Assembly: GCA_947095535.1 (NCBI GenBank)
Contig: OX352772.1
Coordinates: forward strand, 104,037,099-104,101,098
From: Poecilobothrus nobilitatus
Taxonomy: Eukaryota; Arthropoda; Insecta; Diptera; Dolichopodidae
DNA length: 64,000 bases
Reading direction: 5' to 3'
Notes under the pieces: generated by a model
What the model saw: only the letters and a program-made list of their open reading frames with translations
Databases searched by the model: none
Told to the model about the DNA's origin: nothing
Shown here: piece after piece, positions 12,084 through 22,235 of the stretch
How positions within the stretch are numbered: the first letter of the stretch is position 1
Layout of the letters: the number at the start of each line of letters is the position of its first letter
Made by a program: the position numbers and the translations under genes

Positions 12084-13163
12084 TAAGGCTTCTAACATTT
12101 AAACATATCATTTTTAGAGAATTTGTGTTTACAAAATGAATACAATTTATATCATCTATATTTCTAATATGGGTATTCAAAGGTAATGTATTGTAATCTA
12201 AATTATTATTGAGCACTCAATTTTTTTAAGTTTTTATTTAATAAAAGTCTTATTTTTTTTGAGTTTTCATTTTCTTTTACAAGTAGTTTACTCTTTTCTA
12301 CCCATACATACTTAAATATTTTTTGCTTTTTCAGGTCTCTTGCTTTTTTATGTAATAAGCTGAAATATGGTGTTAAGCGACCATTAATAAAAATTATTTG
12401 GGGATTTTTTCTTGGTGTTTGTGAAAAAATCTCGTTAAAGTTTAATATTTTTTTTGGTCTCTCTTTGCTACAATTATCTTTCTCTTTGTTTCAATGTCTT
12501 TAAATTTAACAAATAATTTAGGTGGCTTACCAGAATTTTTGGATGTTTTAGTAGCTATAAAGGTATGTTGTACCTGATCCGTTTCTATGCTTATATCTAG
12601 TTCCGCTATGACCTTTTGAATAGCATTCACAGGATTTACATCTGGAATATTTCCTACGCCGGAAAACTCAAGGTATTTGTTATATTTCCGTTGTTTAATC
12701 AATTCTATTTCAATTGTATTGCGTTCGTTTTGATCTTTTAGAATAGCAATTTCATTCGTAAGTTGAACATTCTCTTCTATGAGTGTATCTAGGATTTCTT
12801 TAAACTCTTTAATATCATTTTTAATCTGGGCAAATGCATTGTCATGAATTGACAATATCAGACCCAACCGTATTAGAAGTTATATCCTGTGTTGAGTTTG
12901 ACTTACTGGCCAATACATTAGTTGTATTAAGCTTATTATTGACATTGAGTGATTTACGCGCTGTACGTTTTATACTACAAGCAGAACAAAACCAAATTTC
13001 ACTAGAATCCTCGATTAGCTTGTTGCTCTTTTCAATTTCCAGGCCAGTTTTCTCTTTTTCAATTTCCAACCATTTTTTACAGTCCCCATCGCATTGAATT
13101 GCCTTTTCCTTTTTAAAATTAATTATTTTATTGCACTTAGTACAAGATGACTTGTTTACCATT
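12084..13163 (-). pseudogene. Element D ORF1 protein with PHD-like zinc finger and coiled coil
   Basis: An ATG at 13162 opens a Cys-rich module (CTKCNK, then CDGDC, then WFCSAC) of the PHD-like type found in ORF1 of many insect CR1/L2-like elements. A heptad-rich stretch follows (about 12700-12830). The C-terminal block, with LFVKFKDIETKRKI and KKARDLKKQKIFKYVWVE, reads in another frame to near 12210. Frameshifts near 12860 and 12440 break the protein. A short ICLNVRSL just before 12083 is the first strand of an endonuclease whose remainder is missing. Confidence 0.65.
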
Positions 13164-13790
13164 TTGACGTTTTAATATAAATTTTTCTACAATTGTCTTT
13201 GCGACTGTTTTAGCATCTTTGGCTTCTATTGGATATGCTTCAATATATTTAGTTAACTCACATTGTAAAGGCAGAATTTATCTTTAGGTGTTAAATGGTT
13301 TTAATGGACCTACAGTATCTATTGCTATAGTTTCAAATGATGTTGTGGGTGTATCTGTAATCTCATAATTTTTTTTGTATACTTTGTTATTTTAACTTTA
13401 TTACATATTATATAATTGTTTATATAATCTTTTATCATTTTATTCTTATTTTTCCATATATATTTTTGTTTTAATTTACTGATGCCACAGTGTCCACCAT
13501 ATAATGAATCATGATTCGCTTTAATTAATTTGCGCATTTCTTCTATATTTATTACTTTTATAGGAGGATCATATAATATAATATTTAAACAATCTATATT
13601 TTGAGAATTGTTTTGCAGCTTATTAAACATATTTTTAAATGTTTGGACATCCATAAATTTATTTTTTAATTTAAATTTTTTCCAAGGCTACATTTTCTAT
13701 ATTTAAATTGCTTGTTTTGAATAATAGCTCCCTCAGAATCAATTTTTTCTCTGATAATGATTATTTGCTAAAAGGTTTGCATTGCTTGCT
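13164..13790 (-). pseudogene. Gypsy integrase, N-terminal half
   Basis: Contains the H2C2 zinc-binding domain (ANHDSLYGGHCGISKL, then YIICNKVK; the second Cys pair is partly degraded). After it comes the first catalytic aspartate region FETIAIDTVGPL at about 13300 and the following strand ELTKYIEAYPI. Two stops lie near 13285. At 13164 the coding sequence is cut by element D and resumes at 7318. Confidence 0.75.
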
Positions 13791-13937
13791 TAAAATGTTT
13801 TAGAGGTGGATCTATATTTATTATTTTTATCTTCATTATTATTTTCATTAATCATTTTATTGCTTTCTTCCTCCTTTTTATTTTTTATATTTCTCGTGAT
13901 TATAGATATATTATTTTTCGGTATCATTCCTTTCAAT

Positions 13938-14245
13938 TTATTCAATTTGTATTCTCGACAGAGCATCGGCATTTGTATTCATTTTGCCTTGTTTGAATAT
14001 TATTTCTAAGTCATAATCCATCAAATCTACGCGTATTCTTGTAAGTTTTGATGGTCTATGGTCAGTATATACTATGAATTTTTTACCAAAAAGATATGGT
14101 CTAAAGTAGTTTATACCCCAATGAATAGCCAAAAGTTCTTTTTCAATTGTAAGTTTATTTAATTCATGTGATTTACTTGCATAAGCTATAGGTTTGTCTT
14201 TTCATTGTGATAAAACTGCTCCAAGCGCATAATTTGAAGCATCTG
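13938..14245 (-). pseudogene. Gypsy RNase H domain
   Basis: The first strand reads LTTDASNYALGAVLSQ (catalytic Asp in TTDAS), then YASKSHELNKLTIEKELLAI with the catalytic Glu. It ends with FRPYLFGKKFIVYTDHRPS and KMNTNADALSRI. Stops are few. Upstream it is separated from the RT by a truncated non-LTR insertion. Confidence 0.8.
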
Positions 14246-14815
14246 TTGTTAATATTTATTTATTTACTTATTTATATATTTCAATTATGCCTAAAGAGAT
14301 TACTCTCATGATAAGGCTCTATACAGCCTTTTTACATACATACATTACAATTTATTTTCCTTTTTTTTTTTTTTTTTTTAATTTAAAAATTAAAAAGTAA
14401 AACACTCCTAACTATAAAATAAGTGCAATAAAATAATAATTAATAATTTGCAAGAGCACTGATAAATGTAATTAAAAAAAAAATCCATTAAAATCCAATA
14501 TATGTAATAAATAATAAAGACACAACATAGTCACAAGAAGTTTTGAAAGTCACATAGTTTTGAAAGAATAAAAAGAGAAATGAAATTTATTTTATTAATT
14601 GTTTTCTAAATCTGTTTTGTTTTGTTTTCTAATTCAATTTAATTCATGGTTTATAAATGCACTTCAAGTGGTAAAAGAATAAACTTAAAAAAGAAAAAAG
14701 ATAATATATTTATGAAGTTAAATATTATATCGCATAAACAACTGACTGATCATAATACAATGCAAAATTTCTTATATTTGTTTTTAATATAAATAATAAT
14801 TTGTTTTTAATATAT
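14246..14815 (-). mobile_element. 5'-truncated non-LTR 3' end inserted between gypsy RT and RNase H
   Basis: In minus orientation the insert ends with a 6-bp stem hairpin (AAGGCT / AGCCTT at 14313-14330) followed by AAATA-type repeats at 14250-14275. No coding frame remains. TTAATAT occurs on both sides (near 14247 and 14808), a likely target duplication that has suffered a 2-bp change. Gypsy coding sequence is continuous across it. Confidence 0.65.
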
Positions 14816-14849
14816 AAATGGTTCAACAAAATATGGATAACTTAGTATT

Positions 14850-15336
14850 GGTGGTTATAATAATTTTTGTTTTAGTTTTTCAAAAGCATTATTACTTTCA
14901 TCACTCTAACCAAATATTTGTTTTTTCTTTAATAACTGATTTAAAGGTCTCGCTATTTCTGCGAAGTCTTTTATAAATCTTCTGTAAATGCAGAAAGCTA
15001 CGAATCTTCTTACTTCATCAGCATCTTTGGGCGTTGGGTAATTTCTTATTGTCTCGAATTTAGCAGAATCTGTCTTTATACCTTCAGAAGTTATAAGATG
15101 TCCTAGATGTTTTAAAAAATTACATTTTGAAGGGTTTAGTTTTAAATTATATTCCTGTAAGCGTTTTAATACGTCTTGGTTTTGGGTGTAACGAAATTTG
15201 ATGAAACGAACTTGTCATATCCAGTGTTGAAAACTATTTAGATTTTACTAATTTGTCCAGTATATCATCTAATCTAGTTAATCATCTAACCTTGTCATCA
15301 ACAATTTTCTTGTTCAAAGATCTAAAATCGACAACT
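14850..15336 (-). pseudogene. Gypsy reverse transcriptase, central and C-terminal part
   Basis: Starts LVVDFRSLNKKIVDDK and reaches motif A as FSTLDMTSSFHQI. It then jumps to QEYNLKLNPSKCNFLKHLGH, so the YxDD segment is absent. TPKDADEVRRFVAFC and FEKLKTKI follow. In-frame stops occur near 15240 and 15270. The YxDD loss makes the polymerase inactive regardless of the insertions. Confidence 0.75.
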
Positions 15337-15341
15337 AATCT

Positions 15342-15910
15342 ATAATGTGGTTTATTCTGGTATGAGTGCTAATGAATTTGCAAGACTAAATATTATTTTC
15401 AATTCATGCACTCCCTTTGTTACCAATCGTCGTAGATTTGATAGGATTAGCGACTTTTCTAAAAAAGTGCTAAACTGCACCTTCTCCAATTTCTTGAACC
15501 ACACATATTATACCTTCATGTACAAAATAATTTCAAAGTCGGTACCAACATATCTATACTATAAATTAGTTTTTGGTAGATCTCGTAGAAGTTTAAATTT
15601 GATTGTTCCACGTCATAATGATAGACAAATGCATTTATGATTTTTTGCTAAGGTTGTTGTTCTTTGGAATTCGTTACCAAGTGCCATCAGTGGTGAACCA
15701 TCCAAAAATAAATTTGTTAGAGCCGCATGGGGATATTTCAAGCAGAAATGTTAAGTTAAATCTTGTTTTTTTTTCATTATTTTAGTTTTAACTTCAGTAT
15801 TAGATATATTAATGAACTAATTGAATTTATCTAGAGACAACTTCTTATTATATACTATTGAAGAGACTAATCGTCTCATGTATATTATAACATAAATAAA
15901 TAAATAAATA
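15342..15910 (+). mobile_element. Short non-LTR 3' fragment inserted in gypsy RT with AATCT duplication
   Basis: The insert encodes the very end of a non-LTR ORF2 (15347-15640, then VVVLWNSLPSAISG in another frame), a GAGAC/GTCTC hairpin at 15863-15877 and a TAAA/AATA tail to 15910. It is flanked by AATCT at 15337-15341 and 15911-15915. Removing the insert with one AATCT joins the gypsy codons EQTWR and LVVDFR perfectly in frame, so the boundaries are exact. Confidence 0.9.
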
Positions 15911-15915
15911 AATCT

Positions 15916-16547
15916 CCATGTTTGTTCTCCTTCTTTATTTTTCTTGGGAACAATTAGTAATGGTGAGTTGTACGGACTAGTGGAATTTTCAATTATGTCG
16001 TCTTCCATTAATTTTGAAACTTGGTTTTCAATTTTCTGTAATTGGACATTTGGTGTTCCATATTTTTTTATATATACTGGTGACTTGTCCATTGTTGAAA
16101 TCCGTTGTTCATAGAAATTATTTATTTATTTATTTATTTATTCTAATATTATATAATAAATTACTATAACATTTGTACAGCCCTCGGCTGCTATGGCCAT
16201 TAGAAATTATTTATTGTCAGCAGTTCGTTTTCCACATGAAAAATATTTTGAAATCTTTGACAAATGTCTAATATTGTTTTTTTTTCTTTTGTATCTAAGT
16301 TATCTATGTATATTTCCTTTTTTAATTTTTGAAATCTTGCTTTAGGCATGTTATTATTTTTGAAAGATAAGATTTGATAACTTTTTAATGCTTGAACTTC
16401 AACTTCAGTTGTATTTATAGTTATTGGTGTATCTCTTGTGTTTAAAATTTTTACATGTTTTAATCCTTTTGCTGGAATAATTGTATTAGCTATAAATTTT
16501 CCCTTAGCCATTTCTTTGCCTATAATTATACATAGTCTATTTTGCAC
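15916..16547 (-). pseudogene. Gypsy PR-RT linker and RT N-terminus
   Basis: The linker reads IIPAKGLKHVKILN and LKSYQILSF, and holds ILDICQRFQNIFHVENE. After a 75-bp retroposed insert the frame resumes with MDKSPVYIKKYG and the RT entry SPYNSPLLIVPKKNK. The sequence is open once the insert is removed. It is followed by the non-LTR insertion at 15342-15910. Confidence 0.8.
16127..16201 (-). mobile_element. 75-bp extreme 5'-truncated non-LTR insertion
   Basis: Only a 3' end remains: a CAGCC/GGCTG hairpin at 16178-16190 and AAATA repeats. It is flanked by a 14-bp duplication AGAAATTATTTATT at 16113-16126 and 16202-16215. Excision with one repeat restores the gypsy frame (ELLTINNF to YEQRIS). 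Confidence 0.85.
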
Positions 16548-17179
16548 TTGTTATCATATAGAAAATCTCTATCTAAAATACCTTTCGCTGTTATATTGAT
16601 TTTTTCATCAATAACATGAAATTTATGTTTAATTATATATTCTTCGAATTCTAATTCTAAGTTTATTACACCGTTTGTCATAAATTTTTTATCTGTGATG
16701 CCATTTATTTGGCAAGTTTCATTTGCTAAAATTTGTTGTTTTCTAACGTTGTTTTTAGTTATAGGTATATCTGCTCCCGTGTCTATCAATAGTGTCAGAT
16801 AATCATTACTATTTTTTATTCTTACTTTTATTATGTTTGTGCAGCTTTTATTACTATTTATGCTGCTTATTTTCTTCTGTTGAATTGGTTCTGTGTATTT
16901 TTTGCATATTGCTAGCATGCCCCGAGTTTCTTCTGCCGGAGCCGTTGCAGTTTCCCTAATTATTTTTGTAATTATTATGATTATTATTACTGTTGTTATT
17001 ATAATTGTTGTTGACATTTTTGTTGTTGTTATTGTAATTACTATTATTATTATTATTAAAATTATTTCTATAGTTATTGTTGTTGTAGTTACGTTTGTTA
17101 TTTTGGAAATTATTTCTACCTCTATAATTATTTGATCGCATGTCATTGTCCATTTCAAATACAAGTCGTAATGCTTCAT
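16526..17179 (-). pseudogene. Gypsy nucleocapsid-like Asn-rich stretch and aspartic protease
   Basis: The protease domain has LLIDTGADIPI (active-site DTG at about 16775-16783), then QINGITDKK and ILDRDFLYDNKCKIDYV, as in retropepsins of Ty3/gypsy elements. Upstream the overlapping frame is dominated by Asn codons in an RGRNNF context, a low-complexity RNA-binding-like region in place of a recognisable zinc knuckle. The mirror frame on the plus strand is a shadow of this repeat. Confidence 0.75.
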
Positions 17180-18039
17180 TAAAGCGTTTTATTTTGGCTG
17201 CTATTTGTTATTTGTCTTATTATTTCTTTAATTTTAAAAATTGTTCAAAACTGAACATTACCTTTTTGTTCAAAATATTCCCGAATCTCATTAATTTCTT
17301 TATGTTTCTCTTGAATGTAAGTTGCAGTATAAGTTCTGGTCGGGTTCTTTTTTAATGTTCGTAATAGGTGTTTGAGTTTTTGAATTTTTGTTATAGTCCA
17401 TAGAATTTTTAATGGAAAAATAAGTATTTAATTTTTAATTAAAGTTTCTTTTTTATATATGTATTTATAAATTTCCAAAATTTATTTATAAATTTATGAA
17501 TATAGAAAAAAAATTTAATTATACATATTAGTAATTTATATTAAAAATAAAAATTTTTTAATTAATAATAATAAAAATTAATAATAATTATTTGTTGTTC
17601 TATAGTCGCTAAACGTCGAGCTCGTTTTGCTGCTTTTTTGTTTACAAAATATTTTACAGCTTCATAGGTGAACAATGTGATGAGAGATATTATAACTTAT
17701 TTTAAGACCTCGTTAATGTGAAAATGTGCTTGTTGCATTATTGTTGAACTAAACTCGGCAGAGAAGAAACCCATTTCTTATTATTTTTTATTTTTGCAAT
17801 CTTTTTCAAAATCTCTTGTTAGTTTCTGCAGATTTAGTAAATTGTAAACTGCTTATAGTCTTTTCAGTTCCCGTCTCCTTTTAAATTTTTGACCGCCTCT
17901 ACTTGGATGTTGAACGCTACTTTTATATTCTTCTAATGTTATTGTCTTGTTTCTTTTTTATCTCTTCGTTTACCTTTTGAATCTCCTTTGCTAACTGTTC
18001 AAGCCTTTGGTGAAATTCTTCTTCTGTTGTTATCTCCAT
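17180..18039 (-). pseudogene. Gypsy gag remnant
   Basis: An ATG at 18039 opens MEITTEEEFHQRLEQL with charged, coiled-coil-like sequence. After a frame change it continues with LEEYKSSVQHPSRGGQKFKRR and then FFSAEFSSTIMQQ further down. A later block near 17350 reads TYIQEKHKEINEIREYF. Several stops and an AT-rich gap at 17430-17600 interrupt it. Position just inside the 5' LTR supports gag. The sequence itself is too diverged for a family match by eye. Confidence 0.4.
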
Positions 18040-18165
18040 TAAATTTTGACTTTATTTTAACTTTTTTTTTTTTTGTAATATTTATGACTTTTCTTCTCGT
18101 GAGGCCTGTGGTGAACTGTTTTTGTTGTTCACTGCACTATATTCCAAGTGAGTGCAGAGTCGTTA

Positions 18166-19047
18166 TGTAATATCTTTGGTGTTTATACCTAAAATAATTA
18201 TCGTAACGCCTTGTTTTATAAGTCCCTTTCACTTTCTGAATATATAAATATGAGCATTCTTAGATACTCATCAAATATATATAATGCAAAAAGTTTCTTC
18301 AAATATTTAGACTGCGAGAAAAGATATTGCATCACACCCGGCAATTCTGCCAAATTTTCTGTATTAATGGCACGTCATACCAAAATATAAATAATAAAAC
18401 AAATATTATAACTTAGCGATTGCTCGGAACATATACAAGACAAAAACTAAAATATAATAATAGTTTTGAAATTATATTTTATAAGAATTATAATTCCCTT
18501 CATATATTATGCTAGTATATATAATTCATTTAGTTAAAATAAAAGAACCAGTTTGCTGATTATATCTGAATTTATTTAACAAAAGTAAAGCCTTATATAC
18601 TAATTGGATTTTACCAAATCCAATACAAATTTGATCAAAGACAATAAATTATAATAATTTATTGCTTTGTTACAAAGAATTTTATTCGCGACAAAAGAAA
18701 GCAATATCTTGACGTAGAATTCATTTACAACATAATTACCATATGTATAAATTATAAACCAAAATATTATTATCGAAGATACATTATTTTCATGGGATCG
18801 GATTACTTATTTTAAATATAGTACAAAAATTGTAACCCGATCATCTTTATTTATTTTCATTTAATATTCTTACTAAACAAGTGAATGCACTTGTTATTGT
18901 AAAAATACAAACAGATCTTAGCAATTGAAAATTATGACCACACAAAATGTTAGATCAGCATTATTGTTATTAGATAATAATTTTATTTTTAAAGTTATTT
19001 TTGTGATTGTAGTTTTGGTAATTACAGTAGAGTCAAGATATACTACA
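18166..19047 (-). repeat. Right LTR (5' LTR of the minus-strand gypsy element)
   Basis: 882 bp. Same ends as 5918-6603, with an additional segment at about 18691-18905 that the other LTR lacks. A primer binding site just inside the LTR (18165 and below) could not be matched to a tRNA by eye. Confidence 0.9.
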
Positions 19048-20860
19048 CTCTTTATTCTCTTCGTTTTTAACATATTTAAAATATATCTAGGATAATTATA
19101 ACCTGCTGTTTTATATTTACATTCTTTTGTATTATTCCATACAGCATTTTGCACAATTTTGATAAAACTTTCGATAGCATTATCTAGTTCTTCTTTGGAT
19201 TTTTTTCTAGCTCTTAGAATTATTTTATTTTCTATTTTCTATTTAAAACTTGCTCTATCTGTTGATTTATTAACGAAAGTGGGCTTATTTAGTGTTTTCA
19301 CAATCTTTTCGTTCAGGTTTAGTACCATACCATAATGGTCTAAGTCTAAAACTTGATTATCCACAAGGCTAATGAAGTTTGGCGATATTTTTTTGTTATA
19401 AAAAATCCAGTAGATCTGGAATTTTATTTGTATCAGAATGCCTATACGTTTTGCCTGTTGAATGAAAATGACAACCCAACTCTCTAACAGCTTTTCTTAG
19501 CTCTATTCCTCTTGTTGAGGTTAATCTAGAACCCCAGTCGATATGTCTGGCGTTAAAGTCAACTCCCAAAATGAACTTATCGCCAAGTAGGTTAAGGAAA
19601 TCATTGAACATAGGATTCTTTATATTGCTCTTAGGAGGACAATATAAAGCACCAATATTTAATCTTGTTGAGATTTCGTCCATTTTATTTAACATATTGT
19701 GCATCATTTGCATTATAATGTTATTATCAGATAGTTTTTGCAATGTCGTGCTTCTTTGTTTTGTATTATTTTCTTTTAATGCATTAGTTCGATTTTTAGC
19801 ACTAACTTGTGCTACTTGGGCAAACGTTAGGCTCTTGGTAACCTTACGAGGTTCAAAAATACTGGGGCTTCTTGGATTTAACTCACGTACTTTAGTTTGC
19901 TTAGGATTCATTTTGAAATTTTTCGCAATAATTCGCAAGATGAGCTTTAAGGCAGTTAGCACATTTTGGAATCACGTTTTTTCCTTTGTCACACTTCGAT
20001 GATAAATGGGCGCCAGCGCATTTTATACATTGAGCTAGACATTCACAGAATTTCTATTTTTTCTAAGAGCTTCAACTTTCACTCGCATGTGCTGAATAAA
20101 TTTTATTTTTTTGTAAATTTTATTTATGTCTTCAGTATTTTCAAATTTTAACATAAATAAAGGTAATCGAACTATATTTTCTTTAAATTTTATTTAAAAA
20201 ATCAAGGATTTTGAAAACCCTTCTTTTAAGCTAAATTTTTATTTCTTCAGGTTTTATTTTTCTAGTAAAATTGCCTTTTTCGATAGTTGGTAACCCGTTA
20301 TTCTCTTTTACTTTATTCACAGAGTTTTCTGAACTTATTTCTGGACACTTCACTGCTTCTCGTTTTTTGCATTTTCTTTTCAGAATGCAGTCGGTTTCCC
20401 AATCTAATTCTCCTTCATCTGTACAATATTCTACCGTACTTTTTATAGTTTAAGTAATTTTTAGTTTTTATTTTCTTTTCGAAGAATGCATATTTCAATT
20501 TTTAAATTTCTACATAATTTTTCAAATTCGCTTGTTCTGAAGTGAAATTGTTCATTTTCTTGCAAATCATTTGCATTTAAATTACCTTCACAAGTTTTTC
20601 TGCAGTTGTCATCAGACTTATTTACTTTATGATTCTCTTGATTTTTTTGACCGGTAATATTACTAGTGGTATATTAGCCTGGATTCCCACTAAGCCACTG
20701 CATTGATTTGAACGGTTGGTGGTGACCTGGCAATTTGCCGTCTTTAAATGAGTCATTTACGTTAAAAACTCTATTTTGATTTTTCAGCACCGGCGACTTA
20801 TCTAATTCCTTTGTTAAATTAGCCAGGCAGCCGTGGTCTCTGCCAACTTTTCCCTACCAG
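19048..20860 (-). pseudogene. Jockey-type element A, upstream half (ORF1, endonuclease, linker)
   Basis: From 20860 downward the sequence gives a leader and ORF1 N-terminus. It then gives PEISSENSVNKV near 20330 and a zinc-knuckle region with MKCAGAHLSSKCDKG and CANCLKAH-like spacing near 19930-20030. The frame at 19396-19962 continues ORF1 into the endonuclease, fused by a deletion. The endonuclease shows GALYCPPK, FILGVDFNARHIDWGSRL, STGKTYRHSDTNKIPD and DLDHYGM. The linker ends at 19048 with ILNMLKTKR and continues at 5917 beyond the gypsy element. The zinc-knuckle ORF1 plus this endonuclease type fit the jockey clade. Confidence 0.75.
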
Positions 20861-20929
20861 ATTAGTATTTTTATTATTCATATTTTTATTATATATTTGT
20901 ATTTTATACCTACTACCAGACTGCCGCTC

Positions 20930-21262
20930 CTTCGGGAACAGACACAGACCCGGGAGCCGTATGGTTCCAGCAAGATGGATATACAGCTCATACCGCGGGT
21001 TCGATGTCCGAATAATTTCAAAAAATGCTGATTTCGTATGGCTCCTGATTTTTTTTTGTGGGGTTTCTTAAAGGAACCCCACAAACAGTTTCTTAAAACA
21101 TTTAGAAAATAAAGCAGAATATTCGCACAGAAATTACAAAATTGGAGTCGGAAACGTTGCTCAACATAATGTAAAATGTCTTTAAATGATCAATTAATTG
21201 CCAACAGGAAAATGGAAGCCATTTCAGAGATTTCATTTTTCACACTCACAAAAAATTTAATA
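20930..21262 (+). pseudogene. Fragment of a Tc1/mariner-superfamily transposase
   Basis: Reads AVWFQQDGYTAHTA with the second catalytic Asp in QQDG, then FFFVGFLKGTPQT where family members have a DYFLWGYLK block. The tail is NGSHFRDFIF. In-frame stops are frequent, and the N-terminal DNA-binding part and the first catalytic Asp are absent. A plain decayed scrap, with no inverted repeats found. Confidence 0.7.
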
Positions 21263-21394
21263 ATTCATACTTTCATTAAAAAAAAATAAAATAAAGAACT
21301 GTAAAAGTAGAAAACTTATAAGCATTTCAAATCAGTCAGTCTAAGTTGACGCCCTCTGTATTTTGTGAATAACTACCGCCAATTTTGTTCTTGG

Positions 21395-21725
21395 ATATGT
21401 GGAGGTAAAAAGCAGCCGGTAGTTTCAACGGCTAAGAAAACAGTTTGTCCAATCTGTGATAAGAATGCACAAGATGATGAGCCAGGTTTACAATGTGATG
21501 GCAAATGCAAAGCTTGGTTTCACTGAAACTGATAGGGATATGATATTGCTAAGAATAATGCATTTACAAAGGTAGGTGATATAGTATTTTGGCTCTGAAA
21601 ATAAAAATCAAAAAATTTATAGAGGATGCCTTGTAATACTTGTAATAACGAATCTATAGGTACTCATTTAGGCACTTACTGTAATCCTCTTGAAGATTTG
21701 CAAAAGGACGACGCTCCATGGAGAG
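21395..21725 (+). pseudogene. PHD-type zinc finger fragment, probably non-LTR ORF1
   Basis: CPICDKNAQDDEPGLQCDGKC then KAWFH gives a C4HC3-type start, followed by stops and a partial second half (VFWL, then CNTCNNESIG). The CDGKC-W motif matches ORF1 of element D. No RT follows it, so it is an isolated remnant. Confidence 0.55.
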
Positions 21726-21969
21726 TAAGCGACTAATTGCTATATTTTGTGATTTATCAAGTGTTGAATAACTATTTTCATAAAATGGCAAATCCACTTG
21801 GTAAGTGCCGTTATTTAAACGTTTGTAGATTTTTTGAAGTGTAAGTAGATATAATAAGCCGGTTCTGGCACAAAAGTCGTAAGGCGCATATATTTTATAT
21901 GAAAAAAAATTAAAATTTCTTGTTAAAAAGGTAATTGCGATAACGGAATGAAAATATACTTATGTATAT

Positions 21970-22235
21970 GATTGAGTGGTATTATGGATTTGAATTTAGG
22001 ATTACAGTGTGAGAATATGTGTTATGAAATTTAAAAATTTAAATCGTTCGGAGAATTGGTTCGGAGAATTGGAATAAGATCATAGGGCAAGGCTAAGTTC
22101 GGAGATTTTGGATCTCAACATGGAAGGTTTGAATATTAAAAAAAATTATGGAATTGATGCTGTGGTAGTATAATTTAAAGGGGCCCTTTGGCATTAGCCA
22201 GGACCAAAGCGGACCTCTACGACCGAATCGGACCC
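21970..22235. repeat. First copy of a ~220 bp direct repeat
   Basis: Shares a long nearly identical run with 22907-23125: a TGGTATTATGGATTTGAATT start, CATGGAAGGTTTGAATATTA in the middle, and a GC-rich end with GGGGCC, GGCATTAGCCAGGACC and CCACCGAAG. The copies lie about 940 bp apart, upstream of the Polinton's first gene. There is no coding frame. The DNA between and after them (21780-23290) shows no gene. Confidence 0.75.

Larger units (their letters stand above)
7319..13163 (-). mobile_element. Non-LTR element D inserted in the gypsy integrase
   Basis: The segment carries, in minus-strand order, ORF1 (13162-12210), a trace of endonuclease start, the middle of RT, element E, then the RT C-terminus and a 3' tail of A-rich and AAATA sequence at 7319-7357. 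The gypsy integrase runs into it on one side (ILKR at 13170) and resumes on the other (YFKKLKTDKG at 7312). The 5' end is at ORF1's first codon, so the copy is slightly 5' truncated. It also lost most of its endonuclease and RT fingers by an internal deletion near 12083. Confidence 0.8.
5918..19047 (-). mobile_element. Gypsy-type LTR retrotransposon, heavily interrupted
   Basis: Two LTRs in direct orientation bound the element. Both begin TGTAATAT and end ATACTACA on the plus strand (TG..CA in element orientation). Reading from 18165 downward gives a gag remnant, an Asn-rich nucleocapsid-like stretch, an aspartic protease with DTGAD, RT, RNase H, an integrase with zinc finger, then a polypurine tract and the 3' LTR. 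The gene order PR-RT-RNH-IN identifies Ty3/gypsy. There is no room for env between the integrase stop at 6793 and the polypurine tract. Four non-LTR insertions split pol. Outer flanks (CTAG at left, CTCT at right) do not form a clean 4-bp duplication. It sits inside a jockey-type element. Confidence 0.9.

Noticed and set aside
16893..17153. Open frames on both strands over an ATT/AAT-rich repeat (Asn-rich and Ile/Val-rich)
   Set aside because: They are readings of one trinucleotide tract. Only the minus-strand Asn-rich one makes sense as part of the gypsy gag-pol; the plus-strand one is a shadow.
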